From Astropecten irregularis (Eukaryota; Echinodermata; Asteroidea; Paxillosida; Astropectinidae), in NCBI GenBank assembly GCA_963971285.1, contig OZ020264.1:10802431-10866430 (forward strand): a stretch of 64,000 bases of DNA. The letters are read 5' to 3'. Of the stretch, positions 60,201 through 64,000 are shown piece after piece (within the stretch, counting starts at the first letter, position 1; each line of letters starts with the position of its first letter). Position numbers and translations under genes: made by a program. The notes under the pieces were generated by a model. The model did no database searches and was not told the DNA's origin. It saw nothing but the letters and a program-made list of their open reading frames with translations.

Positions 60201-61244
60201 AATCGTCTTGTCTTGTGAATTATCTTCACAAGATGGCATAATGTCACATAATGAAACTATGACGACGTTGTCGTATTGCCGACAACGTCTTAGGTTTATC
60301 AAGTTATCTTGACAAGATAAATAAGAAGTTTTACCACACAATAACACCAATAAGTTAACTTGGCGAGTGCAGGGTACGTGGTGTATCGCAAATGTGGACC
60401 TTCGTGGGAATGTTTTTTAAACCACATTTTACCTTAAACAATTTGATAAGTCACATGAAATGAAAGAAACAATTTCCCAGGCACTTTTATTTTGCACATT
60501 GTGTCCGATTGATTTTTGTAATGTGCAGATGATGTGAAACAAACTGTTCTTTAAACGTTTATTAGAGAGGGAACAGCTCTATGGTAATTAATTACAATTA
60601 TCTAAATAGCGGTTTTCTTCGTTTAAGTGTGGTAATTCTCTCTTAAAAAAAACAGAAACCAACCAGATATTGTCAAGTACCTCATTCAATCTGGCAGCAT
60701 CATCGACACAACAAACAAGCTGGGACAGACCAAACTTCACCTTGCAGCTGCCCGAGGTCACGTGACATGCGCAGAGGTGCTGCTGAATTGCATGCAACCC
60801 TGTAATGTCAATGCTAAAGTAAGTCAAACTATTCCTTTCATTAAATGTAAAAAGACGTGGGTCGGAAGGAAACAGTGATAGTGCTGTGGTCGATTTCACA
60901 AAAGGCTAAGACAGATCGCTACATGCATACCGATCTTAATTGCTAAGCAAAGTGTGATGTCACAATACTAGTTACTATAGAAACAGGAATAACTCATCTA
61001 AAAGATAAATGATAATCGCAAATCTTTGTGCAATAGACCACGTATCTTCAAACCTATTAAATTCTGTCTGGTTTGTTTGACGTCTGCAGGACAAAGATGG
61101 AAACACTCCATTGTTCTTAGCAATTGTCAACGGAGACAAACGAATCATCCGTTTGCTGGTGGAACACGATAAAACAGATCTCAAGATCATAAATGACAAG
61201 GGGTTCAATGTATTGCACCATGCAGTTTTGAGTACCAACAGTTT
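23501..61244 (+). CDS. mib-like: Mind bomb-like E3 ubiquitin ligase gene, twelve visible exons, 3' end outside the window
   Basis: Exons 23501-23615 or 25713-25827, then 53355-53453, 53897-54068, 54385-54491, 56343-56534, 56604-56696, 56837-56958, 57155-57305, 57761-57912, 59330-59481, 60656-60818 and 61090-61244 join in phase to about 557 codons without a stop. Domain order is MIB/HERC2, ZZ, MIB/HERC2, SH3-like repeats, then at least four ankyrin repeats, which is the layout of mind bomb proteins. The RING fingers that bind the ubiquitin-conjugating enzyme are expected downstream. Known family members ubiquitinate Notch ligands and other targets. Whether this is MIB1, MIB2 or one of the expanded invertebrate MIB2-like genes cannot be told. 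The giant first intron carries the Polinton and HINE load. Confidence 0.85.
23641..24622. other. Non-coding DNA between the two exon-1 copies
   Basis: Nothing coding or repetitive is recognised. Bases after the exon (CACGTCTCTGGC and GTGGATTTGATCTTTTGAATGG, about 23700-23770) also recur after copy B (about 25885-25950), so the duplication includes about 150 bp of intron. Confidence 0.5.
24623..24907. mobile_element. 285-bp hAT MITE with perfect 8-bp target duplication
   Basis: The ends CAGGCGCGGTTCTA and TAGAACCGCGCCTG form perfect 14-bp inverted repeats flanked by CCGATGCG at 24615-24622 and 24908-24915. The interior has TAGCCCCCCC-type runs and no gene. The perfect duplication indicates a fairly young insertion, between the two copies of MIB exon 1. 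Confidence 0.92.
25110..25400 (+). repeat. Direct duplication of about 130 bp
   Basis: Two adjacent copies (about 25123-25242 and 25273-25397) share GGCAAGCTCCATGTAG, GTGTGATGTGCCGCAATAAC and GGCGGAACGGGTTTTCCCAC. The second lies just upstream of the copy B exon segment. Confidence 0.85.
25713..25827 (+). CDS. mib-like: MIB-like E3 ligase, exon 1, copy B
   Basis: Almost identical to copy A, with one visible amino-acid change near the end (KKGSS instead of KAGSS). It ends at a donor GTAATT in phase 1. The phase matches exon 2 at 53355, where the completed Gly codon is followed by VWVRWDSG, the second half of the MIB/HERC2 domain. As the copy nearer to the rest of the gene it is the likelier functional first coding exon. 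Its donor is weaker than that of copy A (GTAATT versus GTAAGT). Confidence 0.78.
25828..26149. other. Start of the long intron 1
   Basis: Nothing coding is seen. The left terminal repeat expected for the adjacent Polinton remnant was not found here. Confidence 0.4.
26150..26678 (-). pseudogene. Polinton small membrane protein gene, frameshifted
   Basis: The likely ATG is at 26678 ([10 protein letters not shown] start). The first part is proline- and charge-rich. A frameshift near 26545 precedes a segment with a long hydrophobic stretch ([20 protein letters not shown]), then a charged helical tail. I recognise it as one of the short proteins that accompany the F54H12.2-like capsid type of Polinton, without known function. 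A second copy of its 5' end lies at about 29375-29425. Confidence 0.55.
26815..28140. repeat. Rearranged ISL2EU 5' segment
   Basis: Bases about 26815-27640 are the reverse complement of about 1230-2085, while about 27900-28140 match about 2185-2400 directly and end inside the THAP exon. The joined inverted/direct arrangement interrupts the Polinton remnant. Confidence 0.7.
28257..28293. repeat. Perfect 15-bp hairpin
   Basis: Arms CTTATAGGTACACTC and GAGTGTACCTATAAG are separated by a 7-base loop. No associated gene is evident; it may be an element end. Confidence 0.85.
28294..28830. other. Unassigned stretch
   Basis: No coding sequence is recognised. It ends in a C run (about 28844-28855) next to the Polinton gene remnant. 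Confidence 0.4.
28831..29253 (-). pseudogene. Polinton copy 1, protein with LYTFE..SKI motif, remnant
   Basis: The deduced protein around 29220-28900 parallels the one at 43220-42831: [15 protein letters not shown], then GLYTFE.LSK and a SLTL.IN segment. The start region is frameshifted relative to the ATG at 29255, and the C-terminus runs into unrelated sequence. Function is unknown. It is part of the structural-gene block of the Polinton. Confidence 0.55.
29254..29325 (+). pseudogene. Start of the divergent Polinton gene, copy 1
   Basis: The first roughly 70 bases match the start of the gene at 43219 (initiator ATGATTGTATT, later GGCCGGCGCAAA). The rest is lost. Confidence 0.5.
29437..29640 (+). 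repeat. Stack of four HINE 5' ends
   Basis: Hairpin starts at 29437 and 29486 (AGGTGTTCGG type) and at 29537 and 29588 (GGCTTTTCCG type) follow one another at about 50-bp spacing, each with TATTGTT.TTGTTC and a T run. Only the last continues into an element body. Confidence 0.9.
29588..31472 (+). mobile_element. HINE family A, near full-length copy
   Basis: Complete order: 5' hairpin, CTT microsatellite (about 29640-29680), CRE blocks, GAACCCTAAGTCCGATTGAG segment, five-unit 130-bp array (30590-31270), GCGGAAAAGCC, stem-loop, CTAG. About 1.9 kb. It is collinear with 36754-38317 and 6693-8253. Confidence 0.8.
30590..31270 (+). repeat. Roughly 130-bp tandem array, 5 units
   Basis: DR3 motifs occur near 30648, 30770, 30900, 31028 and 31158. 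Unit four has a CTTCGGG change in the ETS arm. Confidence 0.88.
31473..32360 (+). mobile_element. HINE family A, short copy
   Basis: Starts at the CTTCTT tract without a 5' hairpin, contains one CRE block and a four-unit 130-bp array (about 31690-32275) and ends in GCGGAAAAGCC, GCTGTTCACAACAGC, CTAG. Confidence 0.7.
31690..32275 (+). repeat. Roughly 130-bp tandem array, 4 units
   Basis: DR3-type sequences lie near 31766, 31898, 32025 and 32155. The last is TGATCTCTGTGACAT, a decayed DR3. Confidence 0.85.
32361..34207 (+). mobile_element. HINE family B copy 1
   Basis: Begins with a T-rich tract then TTCCCAAACTTGTC, carries TGACGTCATGATGACGTCA at 32492-32510 and an inverted repeat CTTCCGGTG/TACCGGAAG near 32662, and ends CCGAACACCT, stem-loop, CTAG. 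The stretch 33430-33830 resembles 2920-3230 in cluster 1 and 42100-42420. Confidence 0.68.
34208..35406 (+). mobile_element. HINE family B copy 2 with stacked 5' ends
   Basis: Four 5' hairpins of both families start at 34221, 34272, 34320 and 34370, then one family B body with the double CRE near 34543 and the CTTCCGGTG/ACCGGAAG repeat near 34711, then the 3' stem-loop and CTAG. Confidence 0.75.
35407..36753 (+). mobile_element. HINE family A copy with the longest array
   Basis: Starts at the CTT tract, one CRE block, a seven-unit 130-bp array and a 3' end ACGGAAAAGCC, stem-loop, CTAG. Confidence 0.72.
35640..36600 (+). repeat. Roughly 130-bp tandem array, 7 units
   Basis: DR3 motifs occur near 35702, 35830, 35960, 36090 and 36220, with altered forms near 36350 and 36480. 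This is the longest of six such arrays in the window. Confidence 0.9.
36754..38317 (+). mobile_element. HINE family A copy
   Basis: Collinear with 29588-31472 from the CTT tract to the CTAG end, with a three-unit array (about 37680-38110). The 5' hairpin is absent. Confidence 0.75.
37680..38110 (+). repeat. Roughly 130-bp tandem array, 3 units
   Basis: DR3 motifs near 37744, 37874 and 38004. One ETS arm reads CTTCTTCC. Confidence 0.88.
38318..39142 (+). mobile_element. HINE family B copy 3, internally deleted
   Basis: Starts TTTTATTTTTTATTTTCC, then TTCCCAAACTTGTC. It lacks the CTTCCGGTG segment (deletion near 38535) and ends with the family B stem-loop and CTAG. Confidence 0.68.
39143..40233 (+). 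mobile_element. HINE family B copy 4 with two stacked 5' ends
   Basis: Hairpins start at 39150 and 39197, followed by a (T)27 run, the family B body with double CRE near 39378, and the 3' stem-loop plus CTAG. Confidence 0.75.
40234..41218 (+). mobile_element. HINE family B copy 5
   Basis: Body nearly identical to 39260-40233 by eye, without a 5' hairpin. Ends with a perfect GTGGTTGT/ACAACCAC stem-loop and CTAG. Confidence 0.72.
41219..42709 (+). mobile_element. HINE family B copy 6
   Basis: The body has the double CRE near 41342 and the CTTCCGGTG repeat near 41511. Its 3' half matches 33240-33960 (for example AGACTCTGATTA..ACCAGATGGCAGTCA). A (TACATG)n stretch lies at about 42246-42275. Confidence 0.7.
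42831..43220 (-). CDS. Polinton protein with LYTFERLSK motif
   Basis: The open frame of 129 codons starts at an ATG (43220) inside a CATG that also starts the divergent gene. It contains [14 protein letters not shown] and a [11 protein letters not shown] segment. The copy 1 counterpart (28831-29253) shares these blocks, which supports real coding. No known catalytic motif is seen. It is probably a structural or minor virion protein of the Polinton. The C-terminal end may be shortened. Confidence 0.6.
   Translation of the reverse strand: MLITLTQLQNEKATTLHSPLDNTGDKLHVALRELHYEVGYHNLGSSAEILWRSRRVGGDGAIDKIITFPPGLYTFERLSKFIMDAIPGLTLDMNEKTGLVTLNTPNGSVRHRIVFSHYLLPTCDSPSRC
43219..43630 (+). pseudogene. 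Polinton structural-block protein, 5' part only
   Basis: From the ATG at 43219 about 135 codons read well ([31 protein letters not shown]). After about 43630 the + strand frame only mirrors the coding of the opposite-strand gene, so the 3' part seems deleted and joined directly to its neighbour. Function is not known to me; the segment is typical of this Polinton type. Confidence 0.5.
43631..44399 (-). pseudogene. Polinton coiled-coil protein, frameshifted
   Basis: The ATG at 44399 begins an acidic N-terminal segment. A frameshift near 44210 leads to a long frame with a Trp-rich block ([13 protein letters not shown]) and a heptad-like Gln/Glu-rich coiled coil (about 43790-43640). The reading past 43631 into the neighbour is probably a deletion fusion. 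It is divergent from the capsid gene, whose coding begins about 20 bases to the right. Confidence 0.5.
44420..45609 (+). pseudogene. Polinton major capsid protein (F54H12.2-like), one frameshift
   Basis: Two frames overlap. The first (to about 44900) contains [13 protein letters not shown] and [19 protein letters not shown]. The second (about 44900-45609) contains [31 protein letters not shown] and a C-terminal GRFINALY. I recognise the family as the F54H12.2-like proteins of invertebrate genomes, taken as Polinton/adintovirus major capsid proteins. No ATG precedes the first block in frame, so the start is lost or altered. The frameshift near 44900 would truncate the protein. Length (about 395 codons) is near the expected size. 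Confidence 0.72.
45610..45964 (+). pseudogene. Packaging ATPase remnant of the Polinton
   Basis: Directly after the capsid stop, one frame contains a hydrophobic strand ending in two Asp (LYIIDDCSA), fitting a Walker B motif, then [11 protein letters not shown] second, shifted frame (45842-45964) holds the C-terminal part ([11 protein letters not shown], then a charged helix). The Walker A part and an internal portion are missing, so it is a deleted fragment of an FtsK/HerA-type DNA-packaging ATPase. Confidence 0.55.
45985..46140 (+). repeat. 21-bp tandem repeat, about 7 copies
   Basis: Unit GTTAACATAAGCTTAACAACT, with HpaI-like and HindIII-like palindromes in each copy. It lies in the spacer after the ATPase remnant; the minus strand reading through it is repetitive and not called. 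Confidence 0.9.
46365..46541 (+). CDS. Small charged Polinton protein (58 aa)
   Basis: The ATG at 46365 to TAA at 46539-46541 is intact. The sequence is basic and helical at first ([12 protein letters not shown]), followed by [21 protein letters not shown]. No known domain is recognised. Spacing with neighbouring small genes suggests it belongs to the structural block. A short divergent frame ([12 protein letters not shown]) just upstream may be its true N-terminus, split by a frameshift. Confidence 0.45.
   Translation: MTIDTERQEQKRARLAAIVAGGTAKKYLGKQPTLAQVYEMTDDEVSKHYGRYEARLGA
46788..47227 (+). pseudogene. Polinton protein with Thr/Pro/Gln repeats and C-terminal membrane segment, frameshifted
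   Basis: The ATG at 46788 opens a frame with [12 protein letters not shown] repeats and a Lys/Ala/Gln-rich helix. A frameshift near 47040-47085 moves to the frame containing a hydrophobic segment ([17 protein letters not shown] at 47090-47140) and a short basic tail ending at TAG 47225-47227. This looks like a tail-anchored minor virion protein. Role unknown. Confidence 0.45.
47280..47519 (+). CDS. Small Polinton membrane-associated protein (79 aa)
   Basis: Intact open frame with a good translation start context (GCCACCATG). It has Gly/Ala-rich hydrophobic stretches ([29 protein letters not shown]). No catalytic motif. It precedes the 140-aa gene by 30 bp in the same direction, so the two may be co-transcribed. 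Confidence 0.55.
   Translation: MSTPSTDDKQLANLAYHSAVVSGLAMGYAALGKKNTKGATPKLDFVPYDVGMVILDVGLAMATKDMLVKQGILPADILK
47550..47972 (+). CDS. Polinton protein with two hydrophobic ends and coiled coil (140 aa)
   Basis: Intact open frame. N-terminal hydrophobic segment (residues 1-25), a charged helix ([19 protein letters not shown]), and a C-terminal transmembrane-like stretch ([17 protein letters not shown]) at the very end. It overlaps the start of the integrase reading region by 4 bp. It may be a minor capsid or membrane protein; function is inference. Confidence 0.55.
   Translation: MASIAMLVGGALVNALAFSGSNFLFSSLSGSSEERKRHDKALEQLQAAQAEWSRKRAERLDWINEELRRQGHAMHTFRDVDEAIRQYNLITGGSGVVLAQEPEPRLSDFYQPSPEQRDREIAFVVLGLGATTIAAYILIR
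47969..49046 (+). pseudogene. Retroviral-type (rve) integrase of the Polinton, broken
   Basis: Three successive frames carry one gene. The N-terminal part (about 48070-48215) includes a stop at 48179-48181. The catalytic core (48200-48699) has the first Asp in HQADLLF, the second in VDPGREF, and the Glu in [13 protein letters not shown], 35 residues after it (a D35E-like spacing). A TGA follows at 48697-48699. The C-terminal part changes frame near 48820 and contains a small beta-barrel-like segment ([19 protein letters not shown]) ending at TAG 49044-49046. The enzyme would insert the element with a 6-bp duplication. Two stops and two frameshifts make it inactive. Confidence 0.75.
49051..51811 (-). 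pseudogene. Protein-primed family B DNA polymerase of the Polinton, broken
   Basis: Reading leftwards from an ATG at 51811, a basic [12 protein letters not shown] start and a variable region are followed by a Cys/His endonuclease-like block ([17 protein letters not shown], about 51075-51020). Next come Exo II (NLRGYDSHL, about 50972-50941), Exo III ([14 protein letters not shown], about 50555-50515), motif A ([11 protein letters not shown], about 50270-50235), motif B ([12 protein letters not shown], about 49775-49735) and motif C (YTDTDS, about 49535-49510). Frameshifts lie near 51130-51360, 50645, 49840 and 49460. It would replicate the element from a terminal protein. It is convergent with the integrase: the two stops are only 4 bp apart. 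Confidence 0.75.
51812..52294. other. Non-coding right end of the Polinton
   Basis: Nothing coding is recognised. The last roughly 170 bases are G+C-rich, unlike the flanking host DNA, and end AACCCCCATTGTATATACTACT; read inward this starts AGTAGT. GAGGGT (52295-52300) would be the target duplication. The left partner is not visible. Confidence 0.5.
52301..53354. other. Host intron sequence upstream of MIB exon 2
   Basis: No coding exon or repeat family is recognised in this 1 kb. Confidence 0.5.
53355..53453 (+). CDS. mib-like: MIB-like exon 2 (second half of first MIB/HERC2 domain)
   Basis: Acceptor GTGACAG, donor GTAAGC, 99 bp, phase 1 at both ends. It encodes [17 protein letters not shown].. 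and FDLRIYD, the second half of the domain begun in exon 1. This link across about 27.5 kb is the main evidence that copy B, or A, is the first coding exon. Confidence 0.85.
53897..54068 (+). CDS. mib-like: MIB-like exon 3 (ZZ zinc finger)
   Basis: Encodes CDTC, CQDC, CHPC and HDLGHQF, the Cys/His ligands of a ZZ-type finger, with GIRWKC and DFDLC typical of the fold. The donor is GTAAAG. The exon ends in phase 2. Confidence 0.9.
54385..54491 (+). CDS. mib-like: MIB-like exon 4 (start of second MIB/HERC2 domain)
   Basis: After an acceptor TTACTAG it encodes a linker with two Cys and [17 protein letters not shown], splitting the domain at the same point as exon 1 does. The shared split position supports an origin by domain duplication. 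Donor GTAGGT. Confidence 0.88.
54649..56070. repeat. 1.4-kb head-to-head inverted 20-bp minisatellite in MIB intron 4
   Basis: Bases 54649-55400 repeat ATAACCAGACAGTCCCTGTA (about 37 copies). From about 55415 to 56070 the reverse complement, GGACTGTCTGGTTATTACAG, is repeated about 32 times. A short A+T spacer (TATAATATAATATATAT) lies at the centre. The two arms can pair to form a giant hairpin. Long open frames through either arm come from the repeat and are not genes. Confidence 0.95.
56343..56534 (+). CDS. mib-like: MIB-like exon 5 (rest of second MIB/HERC2 domain)
   Basis: Encodes [24 protein letters not shown] and a linker; 192 bp, phase 1 at both ends, donor GTAAGT. It is separated from exon 4 by the inverted minisatellite. 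Confidence 0.88.
56604..56696 (+). CDS. mib-like: MIB-like exon 6 (linker)
   Basis: Acceptor (T)7CCACAG. The donor is placed at GAAG/GTTGAA because this keeps phase with exon 7 and precedes an in-frame TGA three bases later. The donor is weak, so this 31-codon exon is the least certain part of the model. Confidence 0.6.
56837..56958 (+). CDS. mib-like: MIB-like exon 7 (SH3-like MIB repeat, first part)
   Basis: Encodes [20 protein letters not shown] and CGWNEEIL, the pattern of the ligand-binding MIB repeat. Acceptor AAAACAG, donor GTAAGA, ending in phase 0. Confidence 0.85.
57155..57305 (+). CDS. mib-like: MIB-like exon 8 (MIB repeat, second part)
   Basis: Encodes [20 protein letters not shown] and HPLCI, completing the SH3-like fold of exon 7. 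Acceptor TTTTCCCCCAG, donor GTTTGA (weak), ending in phase 1. Confidence 0.83.
57761..57912 (+). CDS. mib-like: MIB-like exon 9 (start of ankyrin region)
   Basis: A linker is followed by [20 protein letters not shown], the helical part of an ankyrin repeat. Donor GTAGGC, ending in phase 0. Confidence 0.82.
57913..59329. other. Intron 9, with one inverted-repeat element
   Basis: Apart from the element at 58213-58776 nothing is recognised. Confidence 0.6.
58213..58776. mobile_element. 564-bp MITE with GTGTACA ends
   Basis: The ends GCAGTGTACATTGTCAACATTT and AATGTTGACAGTGTACACCCTGC are imperfect inverted repeats. The interior has repeated CGGTAACAT..TCG, AACATGTTGCC and TTGCCCAA motifs. Related copies lie at 59658-59813, about 61755-61935 and about 63890-64000. 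No target duplication is clear. Confidence 0.6.
59330..59481 (+). CDS. mib-like: MIB-like exon 10 (ankyrin)
   Basis: Encodes [20 protein letters not shown] and [12 protein letters not shown], two ankyrin consensus starts. Acceptor GTATTAG, donor GTAAGA, ending in phase 2. Confidence 0.87.
59658..59813. mobile_element. 156-bp MITE, same family as 58213-58776
   Basis: Ends GCAGAGTGTACA and TGTACACTCTGC are perfect 12-bp inverted repeats. The inside has GGTAACATGTTGGCC and CCGAAAATGTTACCG. Confidence 0.75.
60656..60818 (+). CDS. mib-like: MIB-like exon 11 (ankyrin)
   Basis: Encodes [12 protein letters not shown] and [20 protein letters not shown], ankyrin repeats. Acceptor AAAAACAG, donor GTAAGT, ending in phase 0. 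Confidence 0.88.
61090..61244 (+). CDS. mib-like: MIB-like exon 12 (ankyrin)
   Basis: Encodes [20 protein letters not shown] and [12 protein letters not shown]. Acceptor TCTGCAG, donor GTAAGT, ending in phase 2. No later exon was recognised before the window ends. Confidence 0.87.
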
Positions 61245-62756
61245 GTAAGTACTATTCGTTGTACTTTTTGAGGATTCGAATGTCATGGCACTTAATTCGG
61301 AACTTTAATATTTTCGCGAGACAACTTCAGATCTCAAAAACAGTGTCACCAAATACAAGTTATTTTATTTTTGAAAAGTGAACACAGCGTTTCTGCTTCA
61401 GTCAATTTTCTTTGTTCACCTTTCAATGACATAAAATTCAGTCAGTTTCCCTTGTGGTTATTTCATGATTGTTATATTTTTGTTTCATTGTGAGTCCAAT
61501 AACAATAACGTTATACATTAAGACCATAATTGTTTAGACATTCGATTATGTAATGTAACTTAATATTACACATAATTTAAAAAGACAAAGGGACGCCATT
61601 TTTGATTATATATTTCGTTCATTTTTCAGAATATCTCAGGGATAAGGTATTACTAAACAGCAACAATAAATAACATAAGTCCAAAGTGCTAACAGCGAAT
61701 TAGAGAGTGTGAACAATCTGTGGCCTACTGATCAGTGTGTCCGTGAATTCAGCAGAGTGTACACCGTCAATATTTTCGGAACAAACGCGGTAACATGTCG
61801 ACCAGGTACCTCGTTGCTGAAAATGTTGTCAGTGTACACAGGACAAAACGAGTTGTGTAACATGACACCCAACTGTCGATCACATGTTGACGAAAGAATG
61901 GAAATGCATTTATTTCACCGACATGTTGCCGACAGTTAACCAATCAGGAGTAGGCTCTAGGTCACTTGACCTAGTGTGATCATGTGATTTGGACAAAATG
62001 CCAGCTACCATGCATGAAGCGGTCTAAATACAATGGGAAAAAGGTTTACTTGGCTTCTACTGTTCCAAAATGATATTTTTGACTTTCAGTAAATGTCCTT
62101 CAAACTCTAGATTGAAGAAATCTATGCAACACTTCAATGTAAAAATATAATTATCTTACGCGTTTACGGTTTCGAAATTCAAAACAGCCCGTCTGCCCTT
62201 TTATTTGTCTGGTCTGGTTGGTCTGGTACCCTGACCCAACAGGTCAAGAGTCCTCACAATGAGAGAGGGAACCAGACTACATTCTCGTGTGTGGCAGTTC
62301 GTGTGGCCGTGGAAAGTCGCATCTTCGTTACCGTTTTTACACCAAAACTTTGCAAAAAGTTGTTTTTATTTCCTTTATAATTATCGCACTCTTCCGGATA
62401 ATGCTTACCAAAAACGATGAATGAACTTGAAAATAAATAAAAATTAAAATCATGCATTATCTCACCCCACGAAATGGTAAGCTCCCCAAAACCCTACATG
62501 GATCCTACGCCTTGTATACCCACGTCTTGTGAACAGTGTTTCAAATTTCCCAAATTCTTCTGCTCTCCCACTTGAGTTTGAATTTCTCTCGCTCAAGAGT
62601 GTTGAATAAAAAAAGGAAGTAATAATATAGATAAATGAATAGATTTATTGGAACAAACGCTCCCAAAATAAGGCTCAGATTGCACGAGAGAATATCTAGA
62701 ACCCCTGAGCTTCCAGCGGCCGACTTCATTAACCGATAGACGATGCTTAGGCAGGG

Positions 62757-63495
62757 TAACTCGTCCTATGTCAGGACTCGTCCTAGGATCGATTTCACCA
62801 AAGTTAAGACGCGTTCAGCGCATCTCAACTTCCATAGCAACGCGCTGAACACGTCTTAACTTAGGACGGGTCTGAGGATCGTCTTTAACACGTACATTAC
62901 ATACTGAATAGCAACAATGGTGCTTACCCTTCTTGCTGTGCAATCGTGACTCGTACTCGGCGGGCGGGACGGTATGCGGTAGGCCTAGGCTTAGCGAGTT
63001 AATATTCCGTGACTGGAGAAATCAACTCGATAGTTTTAAATGACGAGGAAAACGTAGCGGATGGTATATTGTTTGACAGGGATTATTTCAAGATTGGCAT
63101 ATGAATTTGAGCCCATGTGAGTACGTTACGAGTTAGCAGATATTTTATTTCAGCGGAAGAAAACTTTTCGCCCGAAAAACAACCAATCAGCCATCTTGAG
63201 TTTACGTAGGCCTACTTCATTCATGCTGCGCGCGCACACCGCAAGCGTGAAACAAGGCTGCACGCATTCACTCCAATTGAATCAAGTAAACATGGTAACA
63301 GCCGTTGTAATTGGAAAGGCCACCCTTTTCCAATATATTACAATTTATTTATCAGCATGACACACTGACCTTGTCTAAGACGTGTTTGGTGAAATCGGTC
63401 TTAAGACGCGTCATAGCTAAAATCGATCTTACACCTAGGAATCTTCCTAAGTCAAAAGATCGATCCTAAAATAAGACGAGTTTCATGAAATCGGC
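62757..63495. mobile_element. Composite inverted-repeat element, GGATCGATTTCACC type
   Basis: ATCGATTTCACCAAAGTTAA near 62790 and GTTTGGTGAAATCGGTCTTA near 63387, together with TCGTCCTAGGATCG near 62777 and GATCGATCCTAAAATAAGACG near 63460, are inverted with respect to each other. At least two nested MITE copies are likely; exact ends were not fixed. Confidence 0.45.
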
Positions 63496-63499
63496 TCCA

Positions 63500-63651
63500 G
63501 GGGTGGATTTCACGAAGCCCTGCGATCGATCGTAACTCGAATTACGAAGGATAACCCATCGTAGCGGGATTATCCCACGTACGGCTTCAATGCATCGATA
63601 AGTCCTACGATTGATAGTAAGTTACGAAGAGTTTGGTGAAATCGACCCCAG
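63500..63651. mobile_element. 152-bp palindromic MITE with GATTTCAC/GTGAAATC ends
   Basis: GGGGTGGATTTCACGAAG at the left and GTGAAATCGACCCC at the right are inverted repeats, with further ATCGTAACT/AGTTACGA-like pairing inside. The ends resemble those of the MITE at 15944-16104. Confidence 0.6.
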
Positions 63652-64000
63652 GGCCCTTAAGCGGGGCCCTGGAACCCGGCCGCATGGCGAAGTTCACGCT
63701 CATTTTCCATATTTTGCAAATCATTTTTGTTTCCAATAGAAATCTCCCGGGTGCTCCCTCACAAAATTCAAAGGCTCCCCCAGTGCTCCCTAGCTTCGCC
63801 GCTGGTAATAATGTTCTTGGTATAGGCGCTGTCCGGAGGTACAAAATAAGAAACAAATAGGTGAATATTGAATAATGAGTCGATCATCGATCGGTAACAT
63901 GTTAGCCCCCTATTGAAAAATCCTAGCTACGACAGTGTTGCCCAGGTTTTCTGCCCTAACTGGTCACCATGTTACCGAAAATGTTGGAGAGTCTGCACTG

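Larger units (their letters stand above)
61245..64000. other. Intron 12, with several inverted-repeat elements
   Basis: No coding exon is recognised. Bases about 61755-61935 and about 63890-64000 belong to the GTGTACA MITE family. The rest is listed separately or unremarkable. Confidence 0.5.

Overview
The window is a stretch of a metazoan nuclear genome, most likely a marine invertebrate. An echinoderm-, hemichordate- or lancelet-like animal is my guess, and weak. The evidence is spliced coding exons with GT/AG boundaries and matching codon phases, A+T-rich introns and dense transposable elements. Nothing suggests a bacterial origin.

Host gene: a mind bomb (MIB)-type E3 ubiquitin ligase gene runs on the + strand. 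Two nearly identical first coding exons lie at 23501-23615 and 25713-25827. The remaining visible exons lie at 53355-61244, and the 3' end (RING part) is outside the window. Domain order is MIB/HERC2, ZZ finger, MIB/HERC2, SH3-like MIB repeats, ankyrin repeats. All twelve exons keep the reading frame across their junctions. Intron 1 is about 27.5 kb and is filled with mobile DNA.

Left half (about 2.3-23.1 kb): one old ISL2EU-type DNA transposon about 6 kb long, expanded to about 21 kb by later insertions. Its + strand gene is a THAP/DDE_4 transposase (exon 1 ends 2556; exon 2 is 11902-13163). Its - strand gene is a SWIM/YqaJ nuclease (exon 1 is 23071-22707; exon 2 is 16302-14314). The insertions are a chain of Helentron-type (HINE) rolling-circle elements in the transposase intron (2598-11278), a hAT-like MITE with another MITE nested in its end in the nuclease exon (15507-16107), and a 5.79-kb element in the nuclease intron (16364-22153). 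That last element has a 6-bp target duplication and AG-starting inverted repeats, as in Polintons, but carries only a C2H2 zinc-finger gene.

Intron 1 of the MIB gene (25.8-53.3 kb) holds a decayed Polinton/Maverick (adintovirus-like) fragment at 26.15-29.33 kb. A second, larger Polinton copy follows (29.375-52.294 kb) with capsid protein, packaging ATPase remnant, small membrane proteins, retroviral-type integrase and protein-primed DNA polymerase B, all broken by frameshifts or stops. A second HINE chain (29437-42709) sits inside this copy. The HINE chains carry tandem arrays of a roughly 130-bp unit. Most units have a nuclear-receptor DR3 motif and an ETS-type inverted repeat, and the HINE bodies carry paired CRE sites.

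Right end (53.3-64 kb): MIB exons separated by introns that contain a 1.4-kb head-to-head inverted minisatellite and several short inverted-repeat elements. No tRNA, rRNA or CRISPR array was seen.
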